Assembly (NCBI GenBank): GCA_900769175.1
Contig: CAAGFP010000228.1
Coordinates: 1 to 7,266 of the forward strand
From: Lachnospiraceae bacterium
GTDB taxonomy: Bacteria > Bacillota > Clostridia > Lachnospirales > Lachnospiraceae
Direction of reading: 5' to 3'
DNA: 7,266 bases
Made by a program: the position numbers and the translations under genes. Below are positions 1 through 6,340 of this stretch, in pieces; position 1 is the stretch's first letter; each line of letters begins with the position of its first letter. The notes under the pieces are model-generated. The model worked only from the letters and a program-made list of their open reading frames with translations. It was not told where the DNA came from and did no database searches.

Positions 1-4
1 ATAA

Positions 5-54
5 AATGCGACAAATAATAAAGTAAATGAGATAAACCTATTTTACTTCGCATT
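5..54 (-). terminator. Imperfect inverted repeat over the stop of the operon, possible terminator
   Basis: AATGCGA (5-11) and AAGTAAA (21-27) are together complementary to the continuous block TTTACTTCGCATT (42-54), leaving a 9-base bulge and a 14-base loop. The structure spans the stop codon of the 413-aa gene. It is AT-rich and lacks a strong T-run, so it is a poor match to a classical terminator. It could instead protect the 3' end of the mRNA, or be chance. Confidence 0.25.
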
Positions 55-1284
55 CGCCAGTAACAGTTTAATTCGATTCTGCTGGTTAATTTCGCTGGCA
101 CTTGCATCATAGTCAATCGCAATGATATTCACACCTGGATTGTTGTCTTTAATCACCTTCATAGCCCCTTTTCCGACAATATGATTCGGCAGGCACCCGA
201 ATGGTTGGGCACATACAATGTTGGTAACGCCTCTGTCAATATGTTCTGCCATCTCCGCAACTAAAAGCCAGCCTTCGCCCATTTTAACACCTAAATTAAT
301 GTATTTCTTTCCAAGCGCAACCGTGTGGGCGAATTCCGTCGGAGCATCAAAACTGCTCTCTTCTTTGATTGCACGAATAATATCTTTCTGTTTCCGCTCA
401 AAAATACGGTATGCCAGCTTCAGAATGCCGATACTTTTCTTATGAATCCGGTACATATCATATTCCACGATTCTTCCGTACAGATAAAAGAGCGCGAAAT
501 CCATAAATCCTGCCATGGTGGCTTCTGCCCCTTCCGAAACCAGATACTGCTCTAAGTGACGGTTTGCAAGCGGAGAGAATTTGACATAGATTTCTCCGAC
601 GATTCCCACCTTAACCTTCTTTTCCCCGGTTCTGGGAATCTTTTCAAAGTCCCTGATAATTCGATGATACGTATTTTTTATTATACCGTAAGGAAGAACT
701 CCGGGCTTGCGAAGCTGGTCGACACATTTTTTTGTCCATTCATCTGCCATTTTCTCCGCATCGCCGGGATGAATTTCATAAGGCTTTACCTGATTGGTCA
801 TAAGCATTAACACATCCCCGTAAATGACCGCATAAAGCATACGGCGAATCATCGGGATGCTCAGCTTAAAACCGGAATTCTTCTCTATTCCGACGAAATT
901 TAAGGAAATCACGGGAATATATCCGTATCCGGCCTTTTTCAAGGCTTTTCTGATTAAGGAAATATAGTTTGATGCACGGCATCCGCCACCGGTCTGTGTG
1001 AAAAACAGAGCGGTTTTGTGAACATCGTATTTCCCACTGTTTAATGCTTCAATAAACTGGCCGACAACGAGTGTTGCAGGATAACAGGTATCGTTGTGAA
1101 CATATTTAAGTCCTGTTTCAATGACCTCTTTTCCCGTATTCTCCAGCAATTCTGCGTTATAGCCATAGGCATTCAACAACCCGGCAAGCATTTTTAAATG
1201 CCGCGGAAGCATGGTCGGTATTAAAATTTTATATCCCTCTTTTTTCATTTCGGCGGTAAATTCCACCCTGTTTAATTCGTCCAT
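43..1284 (-). CDS. HgdB-like 2-hydroxyacyl-CoA dehydratase/activase-related protein (COG3581 type)
   Basis: This 413-aa cytoplasmic protein resembles the HgdB-like C-terminal part of the large CoA-dehydratase activase-related proteins of Clostridia. Visible landmarks are an N-terminal strand and helix unit (ILIPTMLPRHLKML, about 20-33), NDTCYPATLVVGQ with Cys67, TGGGCRASNY with Cys102, a second Rossmann-like half starting near 224 (KVGIVGEIYVKFSPLANR), and CAQPFGCLPNHIVGKG with Cys358 and Cys364. In the characterised family, such cysteines hold an Fe-S cluster that takes a low-potential electron from the ATPase partner. The ATG at 1284 is preceded by AAGAGG with a 5-base spacer. The gene lies 23 bases after the 980-aa ATPase gene and is almost certainly co-transcribed with it. 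The length fits a complete stand-alone module, not a fragment. Substrate and reaction cannot be read from the sequence; family assignment is confident, exact function is not. Confidence 0.85.
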   Translation of the reverse strand: MDELNRVEFTAEMKKEGYKILIPTMLPRHLKMLAGLLNAYGYNAELLENTGKEVIETGLKYVHNDTCYPATLVVGQFIEALNSGKYDVHKTALFFTQTGGGCRASNYISLIRKALKKAGYGYIPVISLNFVGIEKNSGFKLSIPMIRRMLYAVIYGDVLMLMTNQVKPYEIHPGDAEKMADEWTKKCVDQLRKPGVLPYGIIKNTYHRIIRDFEKIPRTGEKKVKVGIVGEIYVKFSPLANRHLEQYLVSEGAEATMAGFMDFALFYLYGRIVEYDMYRIHKKSIGILKLAYRIFERKQKDIIRAIKEESSFDAPTEFAHTVALGKKYINLGVKMGEGWLLVAEMAEHIDRGVTNIVCAQPFGCLPNHIVGKGAMKVIKDNNPGVNIIAIDYDASASEINQQNRIKLLLANAK

Positions 1285-1307
1285 TTTAACCTCTTACATC
1301 CCGGTGA

Positions 1308-4250
1308 TTAATCTCTTGTTCTCATCTCAAGCGCCCCCATCAGGCTTCGCAGACGGATATTTACGGCTCCGAGATTGTTAATTTCGTCGATTTTAATCTG
1401 GGTATAAATTTTATCTTTTCTTTCAAGAATGCTTCTTACTTCATCCGTTGTGATTGCATCGATACCGCAGCCGAACGATACGAGCTGGACCAGTTGCATA
1501 TCCGGCTGGGTCGTCACATATTCTGCCGCACAATATAATCTGGAATGGAAGGTCCACTGATTGAGCACGGCCGTCGGGATTTTCTCACATTTGACCGCAA
1601 TCGCATCCTCTGTCACAACCGCAAACCCAAGGCTTTCCGCCAAAAGATCAATGCCATGGCTGATTTCCGGGTCAATATGGTAAGGACGGCCTGCCAGCAC
1701 CATGATTTCCTTCTTTGCAAGTCTTGCTTTTTGAATGATTTCTTCCGACTTTTTAAATACGGCTGTTTTATACGCTTCATATGCCGCAAACCCTGCTTCG
1801 ATTGCTTTTAAATATTGTTTTTTAGTAAACGGACATAAGTCCTTCGGAAGCAGAAATTCCAGTTCGCGGGCAAGCTCTTTTTTATCACAAATATCGAGGA
1901 AAGGCGCATAGAAACGCGTTTCTGATAAAATATCCATATTGCTTTTTAACAGCTCCGGGTAATATGCCACAACCGGACAGTTATAATGATTATCGCCCTT
2001 GTGTTCATCCAGATTATAGGTAAGGCAGGGCGCAAAAATCATATCAACCCCCTGATGAATGAGACTTACAATGTGGCCATGCATTAATTTCGCCGGGTAG
2101 CAGACCGTATCACTCGGAATACTGTCCTGACCGCAAAGGTAGGTTTCTCTGGAGGATAACCCCGAGAATTTCACCTGCAAACCTAAGGCCGTAAACAGTC
2201 CGTGCCAGAACGGAGCAAGCTCATAAATTCCAAGCCCTAACGGAATGCCGACCACACTTCCTTCGTTTGCTTCCTTTGCAAGCGAAGTCAGGTAATTTCG
2301 CTTAAATTCATATAAATTCAATGCCTCTTCACTCTTTTTGCCGCTCTTCATTCGTTCGCAGCGGTTTCCGGAAATAAATTTACCGCCATCCGAAAATGTA
2401 TTTACGGTTAGTGAGCAATGATTCGTACAGCCGTTACACTGTGCCGTCTTTGAGGTATGCGTGAATGTTTTTAAATCCTTTTGTGAAATCAGTCCGCTTT
2501 CGGAGAGTTCGCACTGCTTTGCATAAAGTGCAGCTCCGTACGCTCCCATAATTCCGGCGATTGCGGGCCGGATGACATTATGGCCGATTTCTTTTTCAAA
2601 CGCACGCAGAACGGCGTTGTTTAAGAAGGTTCCGCCCTGTACGACAATATGCTCCCCGAGCTCCGTCGGTGAATTTGCTCGGATTACTTTATAAATCGCA
2701 TTTTTTATTACACTGACAGAGATTCCTGCGGAAATATTTTCCACGCTGACACCGTCTTTTTGCGCCTGCTTAATCGACGAATTCATAAATACGGTACAGC
2801 GCGAGCCCAAATCAACGGGCGCATTGCCCTGCATGCCAAGACGCGCAAATTCCTTCGTTTCATAGCCCATGGATTTGGCAAAGGTTTCAATGAAGGAACC
2901 GCAGCCGGAGGAACAGGCTTCATTGAGCATAATGCTGTCAACGGCGTCATTTTTTATTTTAATACATTTGATATCCTGTCCGCCGATATCGAGAATGAAA
3001 TCCACATCATTGCAGAAATGCTTAGCGGCCATGAAATGTGCCATGGTCTCAACCAGACCCTTATCCACATGGAACGCATTCTTAATTAGCTCTTCGCCGT
3101 AACCGGTTACCGCGCTTCCCGCTATGGTGATGCGTTCGCCGCACAGTTCATACAATGTTTCTAATTGTTCTTTCACGACATCAACCGGGTTCCCGCGGTT
3201 GGAATTATAATACGACCATAAAATTTCTTTCTGCTCACTCATTAAGACAAGCTTTGTCGTCGTTGAGCCGCAGTCGATTCCCAAATATGCCTTCCCGCTA
3301 TATGTACCAATCTCCTTAAATTCAACCGTTTCCTTGTCGTGACGGTCCATAAATTCCCGGAGCGAAGCCTCATCTTCAAACAGCGCAGGCATACAGATTA
3401 CCTTTGACTTCTTTGAAAGAGTGGCCTCTATTCTCTGATAGAGATTCGAATATTCCACTTTCATATCCTGATTTCCGGCATAAATGGACGCCCCGAGTGC
3501 TACGGCATAAAGCGAATAATCCGGGAAAATCCCGCAGCCTTCCTCTAACTTCAATGTATCCAGAAAGGCTTTCCGAAGTCCTTTGTTATAAAATAACGGA
3601 CCGCCCAAAAACATTACCTTCCCTTGGATTTTACGTCCCTGCGCAAGCCCTGCAATTGTCTGGTTTACAACAGCATGATAAATACTTGCAGCAATATCGT
3701 TTGCAGACACTCCCTGATTAATCAAAGGCTGGATGTCGGTCTTTGCAAACACGCCGCAGCGCGAAGCAATCGGATAAATCTTCGTACTTTTCTGACTCAT
3801 CCGGTCGAGTTCATCCGGTGTTACATTTAATAAAGTGGCCATCTGGTCAATGAAAGCCCCTGTTCCGCCGGCGCAGGTTCCGTTCATTCTCTCATCCACA
3901 CCGCCGGCAAGGAAAATAATTTTCGCATCCTCTCCTCCAAGTTCAATGACAGCGTCCGTATCCGGAGCCTTCTGCTGAATCAGGGCATAGGTTGCATAAA
4001 CCTCCTGAACGAAAGGAATTCCTGCCGCTTCGGCAACTCCTAATCCGGCAGATCCGGAAATTGCGATTCGAATCGGATGACCGTCTAAATATTCCTTTGC
4101 CCCCTTCAATAATTCCAGCGTCTTCTGACGCACCTGTGAAAAGTGACGCTCGTATTTCTCGTATAAAATTTCCGAATCATTCCGAATGACCAGCTTTGCG
4201 GTCGTTGAACCGATATCAATTCCTACATAAATCTCTGCGTTCGTATCCAT
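1308..4250 (-). CDS. Tandem BadF/BadG/HgdC-type ATPase fused to DUF2229, CoA-dehydratase activase-related
   Basis: This 980-aa cytoplasmic protein has two ASKHA-fold ATPase domains. Domain 1 (about 7-257) has VGIDIGSTTAKLVI, ELGGEDAK (103-110), GTCAGGTGAFID with Cys126 and SRCGVFAKTDI with Cys165. Domain 2 (about 322-578) has LGIDCGSTTTKLVL, DIGGQDIK (421-428), EACSSGCGSFIE with Cys446 and Cys450, and SRCTVFMNSSI with Cys485. In HgdC, the equivalent cysteines bridge a [4Fe-4S] cluster across the dimer, and ATP hydrolysis drives an electron into the dehydratase. A linker with Cys605, Cys608, Cys612 and Cys631 follows. Then comes a DUF2229/HgdB-like region (about 665-960) with DTVCYPAKLMHGH (Cys717), Cys742, GRPYHIDPEISHGID (854-867) and SFGCGID (Cys928). 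The ATG at 4250 has AAAGAGAG 5 bases upstream. It is the first gene of a two-gene operon with the 413-aa protein, and reads divergently from a two-component system. The substrate is unknown. Confidence 0.9.
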   Translation of the reverse strand: MDTNAEIYVGIDIGSTTAKLVIRNDSEILYEKYERHFSQVRQKTLELLKGAKEYLDGHPIRIAISGSAGLGVAEAAGIPFVQEVYATYALIQQKAPDTDAVIELGGEDAKIIFLAGGVDERMNGTCAGGTGAFIDQMATLLNVTPDELDRMSQKSTKIYPIASRCGVFAKTDIQPLINQGVSANDIAASIYHAVVNQTIAGLAQGRKIQGKVMFLGGPLFYNKGLRKAFLDTLKLEEGCGIFPDYSLYAVALGASIYAGNQDMKVEYSNLYQRIEATLSKKSKVICMPALFEDEASLREFMDRHDKETVEFKEIGTYSGKAYLGIDCGSTTTKLVLMSEQKEILWSYYNSNRGNPVDVVKEQLETLYELCGERITIAGSAVTGYGEELIKNAFHVDKGLVETMAHFMAAKHFCNDVDFILDIGGQDIKCIKIKNDAVDSIMLNEACSSGCGSFIETFAKSMGYETKEFARLGMQGNAPVDLGSRCTVFMNSSIKQAQKDGVSVENISAGISVSVIKNAIYKVIRANSPTELGEHIVVQGGTFLNNAVLRAFEKEIGHNVIRPAIAGIMGAYGAALYAKQCELSESGLISQKDLKTFTHTSKTAQCNGCTNHCSLTVNTFSDGGKFISGNRCERMKSGKKSEEALNLYEFKRNYLTSLAKEANEGSVVGIPLGLGIYELAPFWHGLFTALGLQVKFSGLSSRETYLCGQDSIPSDTVCYPAKLMHGHIVSLIHQGVDMIFAPCLTYNLDEHKGDNHYNCPVVAYYPELLKSNMDILSETRFYAPFLDICDKKELARELEFLLPKDLCPFTKKQYLKAIEAGFAAYEAYKTAVFKKSEEIIQKARLAKKEIMVLAGRPYHIDPEISHGIDLLAESLGFAVVTEDAIAVKCEKIPTAVLNQWTFHSRLYCAAEYVTTQPDMQLVQLVSFGCGIDAITTDEVRSILERKDKIYTQIKIDEINNLGAVNIRLRSLMGALEMRTRD

Positions 4251-4313
4251 TTTATCTCTCTTTACTTCAATATTTATTCCATGCGCCGTTACAAATACGC
4301 ATATTTCCAGCGA

Positions 4314-4340
4314 ATTATAACATAAACATTTCCATGATAA
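4314..4340 (-). promoter_or_regulatory. Candidate extended -10 promoter for the dehydratase-activase operon
   Basis: Reading the minus strand, TGTTATAAT (plus positions 4314-4322) is a perfect TATAAT with a TGn extension. A 4-of-6 match to the -35 box, TTATCA, lies at 4335-4340, but the 15-base spacing is short, so the extended -10 would carry most of the recognition. Transcription would begin roughly 55-60 bases before the ATG at 4250. One copy of the ATAAACATTT direct repeat overlaps the TG element, so a protein bound there could affect this promoter. No transcription data were available. Confidence 0.5.
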
Positions 4341-4359
4341 TGGAGGAAGATAAACATTT
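4322..4359. repeat. 10-base direct repeat pair flanking a small inverted repeat
   Basis: ATAAACATTT occurs exactly at 4322-4331 and again at 4350-4359, 28 bases apart start to start. Between them lies CCAT-GATA-ATGG (4332-4343), a 4-base inverted repeat. The first copy touches the minus-strand extended -10. The arrangement is compatible with a regulator binding site, though AT-rich DNA produces short repeats by chance. Confidence 0.4.
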
Positions 4360-4415
4360 TATTAACTTTTTCGAACTGTTTTTGCAAGTTTTTTAAAGAA
4401 TTCCGTAATAATGAA

Positions 4416-4444
4416 TGGAAGAAAAAACGAAAAAAGAGTAAAAT
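4416..4444 (+). promoter_or_regulatory. Weak candidate promoter for the response regulator/kinase operon
   Basis: TAAAAT (4439-4444) matches the -10 consensus at five of six bases. The hexamer 17 bases upstream, TGGAAG (4416-4421), matches the -35 at only three. An alternative pairing is TTGCAA (4382-4387) with AATAAT (4407-4412), but the spacing is 19 bases. Neither is convincing. A weak -35 is compatible with a promoter that needs an activator, such as the response regulator itself, but that is speculation. Confidence 0.25.
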
Positions 4445-4486
4445 AACTTATATCGAATTTCTGATTCAGGATTTCAAAGATAAAAT

Positions 4487-4492
4487 GGGGAG
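4487..4492 (+). promoter_or_regulatory. Ribosome binding site deciding the response regulator start
   Basis: GGGGAG ends 8 bases before the ATG at 4501. It overlaps the in-frame GTG at 4492, which therefore cannot use it. This is the reason for choosing the ATG. Confidence 0.7.
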
Positions 4493-4500
4493 TGGTGTTT

Positions 4501-5175
4501 ATGTTTACAATACTGATTGCGGAAGACAATGCAAATACTGCCAGACTGATGGAGGTTGTTTTAAACCAGTACGGCTATGATACGCTGCGTGCAAAGGACG
4601 GGATGGAAGCCCTGGATGTTCTTGAAAACAATCATATCGATTTAATTCTTCTCGATATCATGATGCCCAATATGGACGGCTATGAATTCACCAAAATCCT
4701 TCGTGAAAGCGGAAGCCAGATTCCGATTCTCATGGTTACCGCCAAAGACAGTCAGGAAGACATCCGCAAGGGATTTCTTACGGGCACGGACGATTACATG
4801 GTCAAGCCGGTGGATGAGATGGAGATGCTTCTTCGGATTCAGGCACTTTTACGACGTGCAAAAATCGCTTCCGATCACATGCTCAAAATCGGCAATACAA
4901 CATTAAATTATGATTCCTTCTCCGTAATCGAAGGGGAAAATGAGATGATTCTTCCCAAAAAAGAATTCCAGCTTCTTTTTAAACTGCTCTCTTTTCCGAA
5001 TAAAACTTTCACAAGACACCAGCTTATGGATGAATTCTGGGATCTTGATTCGCAATCGGAAGAAAGAACCGTGGATGTTCACATCAACCGCCTGAGAGAC
5101 CGTTTCAAGAATTCAAACGATTTTGAAATCATTACCGTCCGCGGACTGGGATATAAAGCTTCAAAGAAGGGATAG
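4501..5175 (+). CDS. OmpR/PhoB-family DNA-binding response regulator
   Basis: This is a 224-aa two-domain response regulator. The receiver domain (about 1-118) shows the acidic pair Glu8-Asp9, the phospho-acceptor Asp52 in LLDIMMPNMDG, Thr80 (ILMVTAKD) and Lys102 (DDYMVKP). The usual GADDY is GTDDY here. The C-terminal winged helix (about 128-222) has the family pattern PKKEFQLLFKLL, a recognition-helix region ERTVDVHINRLRDRF and the wing motif ITVRGLGYKA. I chose the ATG at 4501 over an upstream in-frame GTG at 4492, because GGGGAG at 4487-4492 sits 8 bases before the ATG and MFTILIAEDN is a normal family start. The histidine kinase gene begins 2 bases after its stop, so the two form a cognate operon. 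The target genes are unknown; the divergent dehydratase-activase operon is the obvious candidate by position only. Confidence 0.95.
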   Translation: MFTILIAEDNANTARLMEVVLNQYGYDTLRAKDGMEALDVLENNHIDLILLDIMMPNMDGYEFTKILRESGSQIPILMVTAKDSQEDIRKGFLTGTDDYMVKPVDEMEMLLRIQALLRRAKIASDHMLKIGNTTLNYDSFSVIEGENEMILPKKEFQLLFKLLSFPNKTFTRHQLMDEFWDLDSQSEERTVDVHINRLRDRFKNSNDFEIITVRGLGYKASKKG

Positions 5176-5177
5176 AA

Positions 5178-6299
5178 ATGAACGAAAACAAAAAAGCAGG
5201 CAAAAAGACGGATTCGACTCCATTCACCTTTTTGCTTTATACAAAAATCAAAAACAGTTTAAGTGCCCGGATGAACTTTTTTATGGTCTTTTCGATTTCT
5301 TTATCGAGCCTCATCGCGGGTGTTATTCTGATTATTTTATACCGGACTCCGTTAGGAGATACCCTCCATTTAACGCCCCTGTTAATTGCCATGATTGCAC
5401 TCGGATTCAGTTATATTTTCTCTGCAGTTGCAAGTATTATCATCAACCGGAACCTTTTACAGCCGCTTCGTAAAATCATTCAGGCGACCAAGGAAGTTGC
5501 CGACGGGAATTATGATGTCGTAGTCGAGCATGAGCACCGGCCGCTTGTTGCCGTCAGCGAAATCAATACCCTTACGGAAAGCTTTAACAACATGACGCAG
5601 GAGTTAAAAAACACGGAACTGTTTCGTAATGATTTCATTCATAATTTTTCACATGAATTCAAAACGCCCATTATTTCCATCCGCGGGTTTGCGAGACAGC
5701 TCTACAACGGAAATCTCACCCCTGAGCAGACAACGGAATTTGCAAGAATCATTATGGATGAATCCGAGCGACTTGCACATATGTCATCGAACGTTTTATT
5801 GCTGTCGAAGCTTGAAAATCAGGAAATCGTATCGGATAAGACTTATTTTTCTTTGGATGAGCAGATTCGAAACTGTATTCTGATGTTTGAGCAAGCCTGG
5901 AGTGATAAAAACCTGGACTTAAACATTGACCTTGAAAATGTTAACTTTTTTCAAAATGAAGAACTTTTATCCCATGTCTGGATGAATTTGATCGGAAATG
6001 CAATTAAATTTTCCAATCCCGACGGGATTCTTTCCATAAAACTTACGAAATCGGATGATTATGTCTGGGTAAGTGTGACTGACAATGGAATCGGAATGGA
6101 TGAAGAAACCGCTTCGCATGTATTTGAGAAATTTTATCAGGGTGACAATTCCCATGCCACGGCCGGAAACGGTCTCGGTCTTTCTTTGGTAAAACGAATT
6201 GTAACCCTGATGAACGGACGGGTTTCCGTCAAAAGCAAACCGGGAAGCCTAACTACATTCTCAGTCACACTTCCCGTTGAAAATCAGAATCCGAATTAA
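5178..6299 (+). CDS. Membrane-bound sensor histidine kinase with HAMP domain
   Basis: This is a 373-aa sensor kinase, the partner of the adjacent response regulator. Two membrane segments (about 33-55 and 66-89) are joined by only about 10 residues, so there is almost no external sensing domain. A HAMP linker follows (about 90-143, starting RNLLQPLRKI). The dimerisation/phospho-acceptor helix is HNFSHEFKTP with His159. The ATP-binding domain (about 255-368) has the N box with Asn270 and Asn274, the G1 motif DNGIGM (302-307), the F box FEKFYQG and the G2 motif GNGLGLSLVKRI (330-341). All catalytic motifs look intact. The start ATG at 5178 is preceded by AGAAGGGA within the end of the regulator gene. 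The stimulus is unknown; the short loop suggests sensing within or close to the membrane, or through another protein. It converges with the pgeF gene 41 bases downstream. Confidence 0.95.
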   Translation: MNENKKAGKKTDSTPFTFLLYTKIKNSLSARMNFFMVFSISLSSLIAGVILIILYRTPLGDTLHLTPLLIAMIALGFSYIFSAVASIIINRNLLQPLRKIIQATKEVADGNYDVVVEHEHRPLVAVSEINTLTESFNNMTQELKNTELFRNDFIHNFSHEFKTPIISIRGFARQLYNGNLTPEQTTEFARIIMDESERLAHMSSNVLLLSKLENQEIVSDKTYFSLDEQIRNCILMFEQAWSDKNLDLNIDLENVNFFQNEELLSHVWMNLIGNAIKFSNPDGILSIKLTKSDDYVWVSVTDNGIGMDEETASHVFEKFYQGDNSHATAGNGLGLSLVKRIVTLMNGRVSVKSKPGSLTTFSVTLPVENQNPN

Positions 6300-6340
6300 G
6301 CATTCAAACAAATAGGGATAAAATGAAATCTCCGGCCGGA

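Larger units (their letters stand above)
4251..4500. promoter_or_regulatory. Divergent intergenic regulatory region
   Basis: These 250 AT-rich bases separate the dehydratase-activase operon (minus) from the two-component system (plus), so both promoters must lie here unless transcription enters from elsewhere. No ORF of credible coding character is present. Visible elements are an extended -10 on the minus strand, an exact 10-base direct repeat ATAAACATTT (4322-4331 and 4350-4359) flanking a small inverted repeat, and a run of AACT/AAGT-plus-T-tract repeats (4364-4394). The last 14 bases contain the ribosome binding site of the response regulator gene. Confidence 0.7.

Noticed and set aside
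1285..1310. Sequencing frameshift splitting one giant gene
   Set aside because: A clear ribosome binding site with correct spacing precedes the second ATG, which favours two real genes; not fully excluded.
218..4396. Many open frames of 65-109 codons on the plus strand across the minus-strand operon
   Set aside because: They lie antisense to, or mostly antisense to, well-supported genes, overlap one another, and show no recognisable domain or consistent ribosome binding site.
4492..4500. GTG start of the response regulator, 3 residues upstream
   Set aside because: The ribosome binding site overlaps this GTG, whereas the ATG at 4501 is correctly spaced and gives a typical receiver-domain start.
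6331..6340. Palindrome TCCGGCCGGA in the 41-base gap between the convergent kinase and pgeF genes, considered as a bidirectional terminator
   Set aside because: It has no loop, so only a very short stem could form, and no T-run follows on either strand; probably chance or a weak element.
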